Source of the DNA: Litoditis marina
Lineage: Eukaryota > Nematoda > Chromadorea > Rhabditida > Rhabditidae
Assembly: GCA_964036275.1 (NCBI GenBank)
Contig: OZ038433.1
Coordinates: 17,614,257-17,678,256 of the forward strand
Reading direction: 5' to 3'
Length of the DNA: 64,000 nucleotides
Shown here: positions 1 through 10,570 of the stretch, piece after piece
Layout: the number at the start of each line of letters is the position of its first letter
Position numbering within the stretch: the first letter of the stretch is position 1
Notes under the pieces: model-generated
The model's database searches: none
Told to the model about the DNA's origin: nothing
What the model saw: the letters and a program-made list of their open reading frames with translations, nothing else
Made by a program: the position numbers and the translations under genes

Positions 1-1359
1 TTAATGAACATAAAAAAAGATAAGCTACCCCGTTCTGTTCCATTTCATTAAAAGAATAAAAATGTGAACTCTACACCAAATGAACTGTCAAAGTATTCGG
101 TATTTCCGATTTAGAGTTAACGACAGTTGAAAACGAATTAATTACAAAAAACGTGAACAAAAAGTCAGAACACGGAAGTTTAACATAGTTATTCAATGGA
201 TTCAGTATTATGTAATACAAACTATCAGTTTCCAGGCTTTTTATTACATTTTGGTAGGTCAAAAACTAGAATGCGTTAGTGAACCTGTTCCAAAAAAATC
301 CAACTTGAAAATAGCAGAAATTCAGTTTAAGGCTTTTACAAATGAAAAACTCGCGGTTCAATTATTATTCTGTGTGAAAACATGAGTCGTCTATCTACCT
401 CAACTACCGTACTCTCTTTTCGAATTCCTCCGTCCTACCCATTAGTATCCCTTCGGTCATCCTTTAAGGTGGTCGCGTTAAAGGGGACAACCTGTCTTTC
501 TACAGTAACCCTCAGCTCACCTCTCTTTTGTTGTTCACAAATAGCCATTTCCGGAGTGACAATACATGCTCTGATTCACACTAAATGCGCCACGATTTGC
601 AATGTTTACGGGAAAAAAGAAGTTACGGTAAGAAATAGAAGGGAGAGAACTTTGTACATATTTGTAATGGGTTATACTCAAGCAAACGGTAAATGAAGAC
701 GCTTTGCAGTTAGGGTTGTTAATCGAGTTCAACAGTTCGAGTTTTAGAGTTTCGAGTTCGACTCGACTCGAAAATTTTCGAGCTTTCGAGTCGAGTCGAG
801 TTCGACTTAAACTCTTAAACAACCCTATTTGCAATGTTTACGGGAAAAAAAGAAAGTACGGTAAAAAAGAGGAGAGAATATGAAATGATGAATTTATATT
901 ATTTAAAAATGGTTCCAATACATTCAGCTAGATCAATTCAATGGAGGTAACTGAACAATTAAAACTAGAGAAGAGACGGAGTTAAAGAGAATATTGTTGT
1001 AAAGATGTTGGTGAAAAAATTACAAATATTTTCATTCGATATCAGATGGTTGATACTTTCAATGACAATACTAAAAGTTGCTTTTTGTCATTTTTTAGAC
1101 CACTGAGTAATACACATTTCAGAATTAGTAGAAATATTCCAAAAAAAGCATAAGATGACAAAAGAGAAATCCACAACGTCAATCGGAAATGGTAACCGTT
1201 TACCGTTGAGAGAGTGTGCACATCGCGAGACGCAGACAATGAAAACAAAAGATTAAAAGACAGAGGAATGATGAGAAGTGTGAGGAAATATGGAAATTTG
1301 AGAAAGACGTTTCTAGAAAATATTTTGAATCGTCCAAAAATAATAAACGTATAACTAAC
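1..1359. other. Left-edge stretch: downstream intron of the Pax gene, no coding exon recognised
   Basis: The next Pax exon, expected to begin with the GVIGGSKPK-type segment, was not found here, so the intron probably runs off the edge. The stretch holds one CTCGA-word TA-flanked repeat (711-827) and a direct duplication of about 50 bp (595-650 and 827-878). The open frames at 71-262, 382-696 and 535-834 have no family signature. Confidence 0.6.
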
Positions 1360-3035
1360 CGGGTCGTACCGATCCAGTTTCATAGTAGCGGCCGAGGATT
1401 TTCGAAACACAGCCATGGCTGACCCTGGAAGAAAACTAACATAACAAGAAGATTCGTACTATTATGAACAGAAAACTCAAAAAACTAAGTTGATTGGTAC
1501 AAACATTTGTATGCACTATATTGTATATACAACCATTGCTTCTGAATTTTTTTTAGTATAACTTTCATATTAATTAGTTTACAGGTTCACACTGATTTCT
1601 CGAGCTGTTGCTATATTTGCCATATTTCTTTAGTTCCCAATGAGTGCATAATACTTGGTAACCGGAATTGAAAAACGAAAAGTTAGTTTAGAAAGAAGTA
1701 AAATCAGGAAATGTTATCGATCGATAGATCAAACTACAACCCACCTCAGTTGGCGGGAAATATCGCACGGTCGTACGCCCTGCTGCGCCATGTCAACTAT
1801 TCGGCCTCTGAAAAAGACAAACATGGAATAATTTCGTAAAAGTTTATAATAAACTTGTAAACGTATTGTGAAAAGTATATTTCTGAGTCATAATTTCTGA
1901 TTGGGTTCACTATAGATAAGGGAAATGGGTTCAAACTAAAAGTTAGTACACAGCGAAGCAAAGTTTCACAATATTACGAAACAAATCTTCTTTCCTTTTT
2001 TCGCCTTTCCGGAGACCCCGGAAAAGCTTTCCAAAAATTTAGGTAACTCGGCTTATTGCCATGAGTACCTAAAAAGTGGTTGTGAACCAATGACATTTCT
2101 ATAGAACAACGGCCACATGCCACGTTGCGCCGTATTTAGTACGGTCTGCACAACTGCCGCAGTGTCTGACTTGGTCTTTCTCTAAATCTCTTTTTCGCGC
2201 ACTCTCTATTTTTACCATTAGCTTGCGAAAGCGCGCGCGATCGAACTACAAGATACAGTCTTAAACAGACGTCTGCTGAACATTTATTATTATTAATTAA
2301 CGGTTTTCTGTAACTCAGAAAATAGCCCAACTTATCCATACAATGGCTAATCTCAGTTGTAGATCTGGATACTCAGAATAATAGTTCTTGCAATACGACT
2401 AAAAACCAGCAAGATCTGACTACAGGTACCAGGAATAAGTCATTCGAAATTAAAAGTCATTAAAGTAAAAGTCATTCAAAAGTAAAAGTCGTAAATTAAC
2501 TTTTAGTCAGGATTTGAAAATTACGAGAATTTTCGGAAACTATATTTTTGATTCTCAACTGTTTCTGTACTTAATGACTTTTACTTTCGAATGACTTTTA
2601 CTTTAATGACTTTTAATTTCGAATGACTTATTCTGGTTGCCCTGACTACAAACACATCAGAAAAGCAGAAAATGCATCATTTCAGTCTGTCATTTCGAAG
2701 TAAAGAGAGTGACCAAATCTTCGTTATAGTTTGATCTCGAGACACCAGATTTAACCAATTTGAACCAAAAAAGAACGGGATCAAAGTACAGACACAGCGT
2801 GATGAGGCAAGATACACTGTACAGATCTACAACAGAATAGCGATCCCTAAACTGACACAGCAGAAAATTAGAACCTGTATCATTTTAGTTTGCCTTTTCT
2901 GAAGTCCCGTATCTGGATATTTTGCAACAAAACTGACACAGCAAAAAGTTATACCCACCGTATGTGATCGGGAAGCGGTCTGCCGTTGACAAATACGCCA
3001 CCCAGTTGGTTGACTCCGGTATGACCGGAATCCAT
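1360..3035 (-). CDS. Pax transcription factor (Pax2/5/8 or PaxB-like), first three paired-domain exons; 3' part beyond the left edge
   Basis: Three minus-strand exons, 3035-2959, 1807-1745 and 1424-1360, join in phase (77, 63 and 65 nt). They encode the N-terminal half of a paired domain, a sequence-specific DNA-binding domain acting in the nucleus. Readable blocks are [37 protein letters not shown] and [19 protein letters not shown]. The [15 protein letters not shown] and GRYYETGS pattern fits the Pax2/5/8 and PaxB group better than Pax3/7, Pax1/9 or Pax4/6. Donors are GTGGGT, GTGGGT and GTTAGT; acceptors end TTTTCAG and TTCCAG. Only two residues (M, D) precede the SGHTGVNQ start of the domain, so an unseen upstream exon is possible. 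The rest of the paired domain, any octapeptide and any homeodomain lie outside the window, so the subgroup call stays tentative. Confidence 0.9.
2425..2641. mobile_element. Hairpin MITE with a 9-bp target duplication (AAAGTCATT word), in Pax intron 1
   Basis: The element is flanked on both sides by CTGACTACA (2416-2424 and 2642-2650). Ends are GGTACCAGGAATAAGTC and, on the other strand, GGCAACCAGAATAAGTC. Most of it is an inverted repeat of the iterated word (T)AAAAGTCATT. A second copy lies near 22547-22751. No ORF. Confidence 0.85.
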
Positions 3036-3285
3036 TGGAAAAGAGGAGGAGAGACATGGGAGAGGGCCGGGGAGGGAGGGAGGAAGACCTGGAAGGAGAG
3101 AGAGGGTTAGAGAAAGAGAGAGGGAGGGAGACCTGGAGAGAGTGAGTGGAGAGTTAGAGATAGAGACGAAAAAACGTGTAGAAGAATGAGGTACTTGAGA
3201 TGGTGAGAAGCATGCTATACAGTACGGATGGGCCGGAGTAAGATAAGTGCGAAAAAGAAAGAAAGAGAGAGAGAGACAGAGCGAA

Positions 3286-3318
<33 letters not shown>

Positions 3319-4599
3319 CTGCACCTGACTGATATGCCGAGTATCCGTAGCCGCACCACAGATCCATGCTTATTCAAGCGATTGGCTACCCTCGGCCGCG
3401 CACGGCTAAGCCCGCCCCCTTCTCAGGTGTACGGTAGCCGAGACCTCATTCTTCTCGCCGGTCGATCCCCCCTTTAAGGAACCATGTGTATTTCTATCGA
3501 TATCGATATTATTGATTGGGCGGTAGATCAAACCGATCAATGATACCCGAGTTGGTGAGAATTTGATTTGTAGTTGATAATAGTGGCAGGATTAGGGCCA
3601 ACCAGCGGGTGCAAATACCATAATTACCACCAGTCGCCTGTCACATCCAATTCCCACTTTTTCACTGTTTTCCAACGGCTGAAAATAGACCAGTGACGGA
3701 TGATTGAGTTCGAAAGAACAGTGAAACCGAAAAGTGAAAAGAAGAAACATATATGAATCCTATGATACAGAAACTAAACATACTATAGGTAGTGAGAATT
3801 TCTATGTTGTAGTTTGAACGACTGAATTGCATACAGAACTGAATCGCATGATCACGTGTACGAGTACGAGTACTCGTGATTCACTATACTAGGGTTGTTA
3901 AAGTCGAACTCGAAACTCGACTCGAAAAAAACTCGAAAATTTTCGAGTAGAGTCGAACTCGAAACTCGAAAACTCGAAATTTCTCAAAACTCGAAATTTT
4001 CCAAAAACGCGACAACTCGAAAACTCGAAATTTTGGACTCGATTAACAACCCTACACTATACGCTACAGAATTGTGATGTGGTTCACGTTTTATTTGAAT
4101 AGTAGGTGCGTTGAAAAGAAACAGACCATAGCAGAAAGAAAGAAACACAGTATTCACAAAATAAACGTTTTTGATTTCCGTAAAACTAAGAATTGTATTT
4201 ACTGTTTCAAATTTCTTGAGTCATGTTGTTTAGCTTCTTATTTCAAAGATTGGAATCGTTCAACTTAATGTGTTTTAGGTGTAGGTGTACCCATTGAACT
4301 CCTTGCAATTTCAGAAAAAAACAGAACCAAAAAATAAATCGAATAATTTACTCCAAAGATCAAAAATCCAACAATACGCAGCAACCTGCAAAAATGAACA
4401 ACATGTGCTTACGAGACCGGGAGACGAGAATAGAATACAAAACAACAACATTTTACAACCAACAAATCGAGAGGGGAGAGAAAGATGTACTAGAAAAGAC
4501 ATAATGCCTCCACAGACTTCCATTGATAGAGAGGGTGGATAGAGAGAAAGAGTACCTCAGAGACAACATATAGAGAGAGAGTGTAGAGAAGTAGAGTAA
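3036..4599. other. Intergenic stretch between Pax and LSM3
   Basis: The sequence 3049-3330 is largely (GA)n/(GAGAGAAA)n polypurine, which creates long Ser/Leu-rich shadow frames on the minus strand. A CTCGA-word TA-flanked repeat lies at 3890-4054. Palindromic CGAGTACTCG occurs near 3860. No coding exon was recognised. The Pax promoter is presumably just above 3035, but no core element stands out. Confidence 0.6.
3890..4054. mobile_element. CTCGA-word hairpin repeat, copy 2, TA-flanked
   Basis: Terminal inverted repeats are GGGTTGTTAA...TTAACAACCC with TA on each side. The interior is iterated ACTCGAAA/TTTCGAGT. The same element occurs at 711-827, 4778-4959 and 49307-49599. No coding capacity. 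Confidence 0.8.
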
Positions 4600-6628
4600 T
4601 CATGATGCCCTAACAGGGGGAGACACGAGAATAACAGCGTCTCCTCGAACAAAGAGCATCGGAATGTTTCGTTTGGTCTGGCGATAGATTTCCTCGAACG
4701 ACTCCTCGTCTACTTCTGTCGTAGTCACCGTTTCTTCTACCTGGAAGAGAGAAGAAGTTATAGTTTGGACTTGGGTCTAGGGTTGTTAATCTAGTTCAAA
4801 ATTTCGAGTTTTCGAGCGTTCGTGTTTTGGAAAATTTCGAGTTTTGGGAAGTTTCGAGTTTTCGAGTTTTGGGAAATTTCGAGTTTTTGAGTTTCGAGCT
4901 CGACTCCAAAATTTTCGAGTTTTTTCAAGTCGAGTCGAGTTTCCAGTTCAACAAACCTACTTGGGGCACAACACAATCTTCGACAGATTGCCCCGAAACG
5001 CATAGAAATCAAACTACAATTACAGCAGATTGAAAAATGCGACCTACTTGTCATAGAGCAAAAAAGGTGAAAAGAAAAATTCTCACTGAACAGAATAGAG
5101 TGAAGATGAAAATATTGTTCACGAAGCCGGCTGGCCTAATCTTCGAAATGGTAATGTTTTCTTGTTTTCTAGAGCAACATGAAAGACGTTTTTATTTTGA
5201 AACGAAAAGAAGTGAACTTACATTCGAGAGAATCATGTTGAGATGTTGATCGAAAGCGTGCAGCTTTCCACGGATCTGAAAAATGACCAATTACACACCA
5301 GACGTGAGCAAACTGTAATTTGCAGCCGTATACAGTAACGGCGGGTCTACTGTTCTCGAAAAGAACCCTTTTTTTTATTTAAATACCTCACACCCAATAA
5401 TTTCGGGTGAAAAGATCAAATTTTCCCAGGCTCCGCAGAAAAGTAGCACCGCGACTTGCTTCTTAAATTTTTTTATATAACAATTCCAAATCAGAATAAA
5501 GCCACCCACCTCCCGCTCGTTTCTCATCTTCACGTAGACCTTCTCGTCGAGACTGAGTCGAATCAGATCGAGAGGCTCTTCTACCGTCGCTCCCAGGGTC
5601 TACAACACCATACGTTAGAAATGAGGAAAACAAGAATACGTTAGGAAATACGGCTTTGAAGAGGGGGAAAGCAGCTATCTTGCGCCAGATGAACTGGGAC
5701 AAGTACTCAAGACAGTCCATTTTGAACAAAATACACTGACGCTGTCAATATTTCGGTATAGACATAAACCGAATTTCTTCTGTAGTTTGATCTCGCCTTG
5801 CCATAAATTTTTTAGACTTAGACCAAAAAGCACCGCGATCAAAGTTACAGTGGGAGGCGGATTACACAAGCAACCGGGTTGGATATCAACCAAAAGTCAA
5901 ACCGGTTGCTTTTGTAAACAAAATTCGGTTGATTGTCAAAGCAACCGGATTGCTTTTGAAAAGCAACCAACCTCTGTTTACGAAAGCAACCGGGTTGATA
6001 ATGAAATTAACAAGCTCTATTACTTCACAAAACTCGGTTGCTTTTGTAAAGAAAGGTTGGTTGGTTGGTTCTAAAAAGCAATTTGGTTGCTTTCTGAAAG
6101 CAACCGAATTTTCTTTACAAAAGCAACCGGGTTGCTTTTTGGTTTATATAAACCCGGTTGCTTGTGTAATTGGCCACAGTGGGATACACCGGAAACTTTA
6201 GGAAGAGCAATCCTATATCAGAAGACTAGTATGGTGCGGCTGTCATCAAATTTCGTGCGCGCCACCGGGCTTACTATAGTTTGTTCCACCAATCGATGTC
6301 CTTCTACAGTAATCCGTCAAACATTCAGAATGGTTTTTCTAATGAACGGTTTATGATTTTGATCTCATACTTTCAAAGTTAGTAGTAGTAAACGTAGAGA
6401 AAACACTATCAGAACTTAGAACGAATCCGAAAACGCTATTATACCAAGCGTTGACTTGGGAGTTTGAGCAGATTACTGTAAAAGGTTATAAGTGGGTGGA
6501 ACGAACTATACAACCCTCGGCTTTAGAATACGATATGCCGAAGGTTTTTGTTTCTAATATTCACATGCCAACTAATTGCCGAATCAAAAAAAGTTGTTTA
6601 CCTGTGGAACTTCGCTCTTCTCTGCCAT
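4600..6628 (-). CDS. LSM3: U6 snRNA-associated Sm-like protein LSm3, complete, 4 exons, 103 aa
   Basis: Exons 6628-6602, 5599-5510, 5275-5222 and 4740-4600 (27+90+54+141 nt) all join at phase 0. LSm3 is a subunit of the LSm2-8 ring that binds the U6 snRNA 3' end in pre-mRNA splicing, and of the LSm1-7 ring in mRNA decay. The protein starts MAEKSEVPQ. It then carries the family block [20 protein letters not shown] (residues 15-34), then [21 protein letters not shown], and the Sm2-type block [18 protein letters not shown] (82-99). The length matches the usual 102 aa or so. The first intron (5600-6601) hosts two short inverted-repeat elements. Stop is TGA at 4600-4602. The identification is close to residue-by-residue with animal LSm3. 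Confidence 0.97.
4778..4959. mobile_element. CTCGA-word hairpin repeat, copy 3, in LSM3 intron 3
   Basis: Begins TA-GGGTTGTTAAT and ends near CAACAAACC-TA, with degenerate iterated TTTCGAG words between. Same family as 711-827, 3890-4054 and 49307-49599. Confidence 0.75.
5856..6175. mobile_element. Hairpin MITE with a 9-bp target duplication (GCAACCGG word), in LSM3 intron 1
   Basis: Flanked by ACAGTGGGA at 5847-5855 and 6176-6184. Ends are GGCGGATTACACAAG and, on the other strand, GGCCAATTACACAAG. The 320-bp interior is almost wholly repeats of AAAAGCAACCGG and its complement. It has open frames but no protein signature. Confidence 0.88.
6276..6512. mobile_element. TA-flanked MITE (TAGTTTGTTCCACCAATCGA ends), in LSM3 intron 1
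   Basis: The left end TAGTTTGTTCCACC continues to CTTCTACAGTAATCC. The right end is the inverse, GATTACTGTAAA...GGTGGAACGAACTA, and TA flanks both. Related copies lie near 45736-45960 and 62592-62821. Confidence 0.75.
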
Positions 6629-7217
6629 TGCGATCTGAATTGAAAACGAAATAAACCTTTGGAATAAAAACAAACGTGGGTACAAAACAATGCAAAATCA
6701 AATACAAGAATGGAAACCTGACCATTTCGTTGAAAACACAACAAAGGTAATCGATATTATTCATGAAACATTCAAACATAATGAAACCGGAATAAAAGTG
6801 AACATTTGATACACAACACAAACCTTTCGAACAATGTATAAAAAAGATAAATAGGCAATAAATAGTAAACAGAAACCAAGCATGAAACCAAACTACAATC
6901 TCCTGCAGAAAGAAGAGCGGGATATAGAGAAGGAGAAGTGGAAAGAGTTATTGAGGCAAAAAGACCATATATGCATCCAATTGTAAACTACAATCGTATT
7001 CAGCTAGTATCACCGAGAGAGAGAGAGAAAGGGAACGGAGGAGTCAAGCAGAAAGATACTAACATAGAGATACAGGGCGAGAGACAAGAGAGTAAAAAGA
7101 AAGAGAGTAACACGTAGAGGTGACCTCTACTCTTTGTACTTTAGTCTCTGCGGTGTGATCAGATGAGAGAGAAAAAGAGAGAAACGAAGAAGTAAAAGAT
7201 AAACACAGGATTGACCT
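6629..7217. other. Intergenic stretch between LSM3 and RABIF
   Basis: AT-rich with GAGA-rich patches at 6900-7110. It contains a 45-bp direct duplicate of the RABIF 3' coding end at 7121-7165. No exon was recognised. Confidence 0.6.
7121..7165 (-). pseudogene. Duplicated fragment of the RABIF terminal exon
   Basis: The 45 bp at 7121-7165 match 7212-7256, the last codons of RABIF including its stop, with one mismatch (C for T). The copies are 91 bp apart and in the same orientation. The fragment lies downstream of the real stop, so it is probably 3' UTR or intergenic and not translated. Confidence 0.8.
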
Positions 7218-8521
7218 CTACTCTTTGTACTTTAGTCTCTGTGGTGTGATCAGATGTAGTTTGGTCTCCTCGTCCACCACCCCAATCGGTCCGAATTCGC
7301 AGTCGGCGCAGGTGAGATACTTGACCCCTGCCACAGAATGGGTGAAACCCACGTTCTCGAAGTCAAACATGCCCGGAACGGACCAGAAACCGGATACCGT
7401 CTCCTGGAATATAGAGATTATTATGATATAAAACAGAACCAATAATATTACTTTCATCTATTCAATTTGAGTTATCTAATTTTATCTAACTTTCATTTTG
7501 TTTGTTTAATGCCCGGAACGGACCAACAACTGTTTCCTGAAACTAGAAAAATCATGTGTGCCAGTCAGACACGGGAACACGGCCATTCCGGTGAGACTTC
7601 CCAGAATCTATTTATATTATACAAAAATGTATTCGCGCGATTTTCACTTTCACTAGTCACATTGCAACAAAGTTGTTCGAATAGTTCGATTAATGCACAA
7701 AACCGGACTTCTACTTCACCAAAATCATAGGAACGTAACTATTTTCGATGCCTAATGAGCGAAATCTTCCAGTTTCTCGCATTTGAATCTAGAAACGAAT
7801 ACATTTTCGAATTTTCGTTGCACAGTCACCCCTTCCTGCCGTGTGGTACCATTCAATTTGACCTGAACTATGAAATGAATACGAATAACAAAGTCGCCTC
7901 ACGTATGTACCATGATAATGAGCCTACCATCAGCTTTGAGCTATTTAGAACAGTAATTTGGTTAATAATTGTTTACTAAACTACTTCCTTTCATTTGACC
8001 TACCATTTCGGTGGCCGGCGCTCCCTTCTGCTGTCGTGGGAGGGGCATTTCCACGTGTTTTTCCGTCCATTCTGCCACTTCCGCCAGAATTATGACCGAG
8101 GAGCAGAGACCACACACGAGGGGAACCGCATTCCTACCCGAGTCACTCTTCCTCTGGAAAACAGAGGATAGATTAGGATAATAGGGGCTCTATTTGTAGG
8201 CGAATTCACTGGAGAACCGGGTCCTTCCCGAACCAAACCGCGAACTGGAGAACCGAACCAACTGAACGGAACCGACTTTTGAACTGACCTGTTCTCCAGT
8301 GAATGCTTCGAACCAAACCGACAATAATCATGAGTTAAACAAGCAAGTCGTAGACAAGATAAAATGAGTCTCTCCCGGTTCGGTTCGAAGCATTCATTCA
8401 AAAGTCGGTTCGGTCGCTCCGGTCCGGTTCTCCAGTGACTGGTTCGCGATTCGGTTCGGGAAGGACCTGGTTCTCCAGTGAATTGGCCCTATTTGTACCA
8501 TTTAGCAACCTCTACAGCCAT
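7218..8521 (-). CDS. RABIF: RABIF/MSS4-like guanine nucleotide exchange factor chaperone, about 115 aa
   Basis: Two firm exons, 8153-8004 and 7403-7218 (stop TAG at 7218), join at phase 0 after donor GTAGGT. MSS4 is a small zinc-binding protein that binds exocytic Rab GTPases in the cytosol and promotes nucleotide release and stability. The first exon has the SDSGRNAV block and the zinc pair VCGLC. The second has GMFDFENVGFTHSVAGVKYL, then the second zinc pair TCADC and EFGPIG, matching the MSS4 core closely. The firm exons lack a start codon. The best candidate first exon is tiny, 8521-8510 (MAVE, donor GTTGCT), which keeps phase 0 but is a guess. A 9-bp-TSD hairpin element sits between it and exon 2. 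Total length would be 115 aa, against about 123 in vertebrates. Confidence 0.9.
8199..8488. mobile_element. Hairpin MITE with a 9-bp target duplication (GGTTCTCCAGTG word)
   Basis: Flanked by CTATTTGTA at 8190-8198 and 8489-8497. Ends are GGCGAATTCACTGGAGAACC and, on the other strand, GGCCAATTCACTGGAGAACC. The long inverted arms also carry CGGTTCGG words. 290 bp, no protein signature. It lies just upstream of the firm RABIF exon. Confidence 0.9.
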
Positions 8522-8982
8522 AGCTTCGAACAACCATGAAGCGGCTGTCTCCTATTAAAAACTGTAGGGATGCAGCATCGCCTCCAAGTTTGCGCAACCA
8601 GTTTGTTTATATAAACTATATCGTGACGCTTTGAATATCACGGCGATGTTCTAACATGAGCTATATAAGCTGTAGCTCAATGCGTTTTAGCTTAATCGTC
8701 ACCCACTCAACCATGAAAATTCATAAAACTGACTCATTTCTCAGCAATATAGGTGGTTGATGCGTGTTTGCCTGTTCGATGCAAACGAAATAGAACAACA
8801 TATTCATTTTTGTAGTGAAAATAATGGACAACAACTGAAGAACGGTTCACATTTGAACTTTTTCTATTTTTATTATTTTATTATTATTTTGAACTTCACA
8901 TTTTGAACCGAACTTGAAAAACGGTATTTTTTATTGCAAAAAGGAGGAGAGAAAGAATGCAAAAAGATGAGAAAAACCAAAT

Positions 8983-9108
8983 CTAATACAACTCACTGGT
9001 GGTTCCGTCGATGACGTCATATTTGGAGAAGGAGTTGATGAGCTCATCTTTCGCCCTGATTTGCCTGGAATAGAGAATCGTAACAAGGTAGAGAGATAAA
9101 GACAAGAA

Positions 9109-9188
<80 letters not shown>

Positions 9189-10570
9189 AAGAGAGAGAGA
9201 GGAGAAGACATATAAAACGTGTAGAACATGTAGAAACTGGACTGATACCTGTACAAGTCCTTGATCTTCTCCCGCTGCTCCGACTCCTCTCTTCCAATGT
9301 CCTCAATCGACTTTATCGATTCACGCAGACTATCGATTGCTGCAACAAAATCAATAATGAACGGAGTATACAGCGTTTGATGGTGAATGGAAAATAGAAC
9401 GGAAGCCGTTAACACAGAGTCATCTCAGTATAAAAAGGCTTGAAGGCTAAAGAGGATGTTCAAGAGAACGATCGACCTCTTTGTAACATACCCTAAATGC
9501 TTAGCGATTTTCTAAATTAAGGGCAAAACCCCCTTATAATGGCTAAGGGGGAGGGCAAAACCCCCCTGTTTGAAAAAGTCACAACTCTGAGGCATTTAGG
9601 GTATGCTTTGTAACAACAATGAACACTATTACAACTATAGAAAAAAGATCAACTAACAGCTCTCGACGTTCCTCAGTCGTATAGATAACTCGGCAGTCGA
9701 ACCCTTCTCGAAACTGAAACAAATCGGGAGTACAAACGTAGGGCGACTTTGTTGAATGGTTCATTGATTCCCCTTAAGCGGGATTTCAAGGAACCCCAAT
9801 TTCAATAATTGTCGACCTTTACTGTTGATAACTTCAGTTTTCGACCAGTTCTCAGTTTAGTCATCCAGATGAAACTCCTGATTTTCATGAAATGTTGGCG
9901 ACTTCTTTATTTAACCGCGTTTTTTGTTAACCGCGCCAGTTAACTGTTAACCAAAAAAATGGTTAACACATTTGTTAACCACTTGGTAACTAACCGCGAA
10001 TTTTGCCCAAATGACGTTAGAAAAAAGGGTTAACAGAAAAATGGTTAAATGGTTAACTGGCAGGGTTAACGAAATTCACGGTTCCTTGTGGAATTTGCCT
10101 GAAATGTTTGTGCACGACAAAGTCGCTTGGTGTATGCGGGAGTATAACCAGTGTAAACAGGCCGATCTCGTAAACAAAGCTATAGTATTAGGAATTTCTC
10201 GATTCAAGTGAACACAACTTCGGAAAACCCAAAACTGTACCAACGATAGAGTAATTCACTTGAAAAGTAGCAAATCTAATCAGCCCACTTTTGGCATTTT
10301 TCAGAGTTATGCTCCATTCTTGAAGTATGCACGTTTAAAATGCTGTGTAACTAACTGACTCTCAATTTGATTACTATATCCCACATGTTCATATCATAAA
10401 ACATACACACGCTAAAAACTGATCCGCAAATCAAAATAAAAAAAGTAAACAAACAAATAAACAGTAAACAACAACACAACTGACGATGTGATGAGTTGGA
10501 GTAGATCCACGTAGCACTTGTTGACGGTGTTCAGACACTGTGTCTCGCTGGCCACACTCGGAATACTCAT
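8983..10570 (-). CDS. Small coiled-coil protein, possibly Mediator subunit 9, 104 aa
   Basis: Exons 10570-10485, 9713-9658, 9339-9249 and 9064-8983 (86+56+91+82 nt) join in phase, with donors GTCAGT, GTTAGT and GTATCA. The product starts MSIPSVASETQCLNTVNKCY and ends at TAG 8983-8985. Its second half is strongly helical and charged, with segments such as SLRESIKSIEDIG and YRQIRAKDELINSFSKYDVI. The layout (an N-terminal helix with YVDLLQLITSF, a linker, then a helix ending in K-x-E/N-L-hydrophobic-x-x-[YF]) recalls MED9, a subunit of the Mediator middle module in the nucleus. MED9 is poorly conserved, so other small coiled-coil subunits are possible. The start is the ATG 17 nt inside an exon with acceptor TTTTTTCAG. 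That exon stays open upstream, so an earlier start is not excluded. Confidence 0.6.
9107..9204. repeat. (GA)n microsatellite inside the intron of the coiled-coil gene
   Basis: About 85 bp of nearly uninterrupted GA within the intron 9065-9248. It creates Leu/Ser shadow frames that run into the real exons. Confidence 0.95.
9897..10099. mobile_element. Hairpin MITE with a 9-bp target duplication (GTTAAC word)
   Basis: Flanked by TGAAATGTT at 9888-9896 and 10100-10108. Ends are GGCGACTTC and, on the other strand, GGCAAATTC. The 203-bp interior is repeats of GGTTAAC and its inverse. It lies in the first intron of the coiled-coil gene. Confidence 0.85.

Noticed and set aside
3895..4077. CRISPR-like array of short repeated units in the CTCGA elements
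   Set aside because: Units are 7-15 bp with no spacers, the block is an inverted repeat with terminal repeats, and the genome is eukaryotic.
5787..6356. Open frames of 85-95 aa around 5.8-6.3 kb
   Set aside because: They fall within two inverted-repeat elements in LSM3 intron 1 and have no conserved features.
8983..9415. Frames with long Ser-Leu runs near 9.1 kb taken as protein repeats
   Set aside because: The runs are the (GA)n microsatellite in an intron; the real coding parts are the flanking exons.
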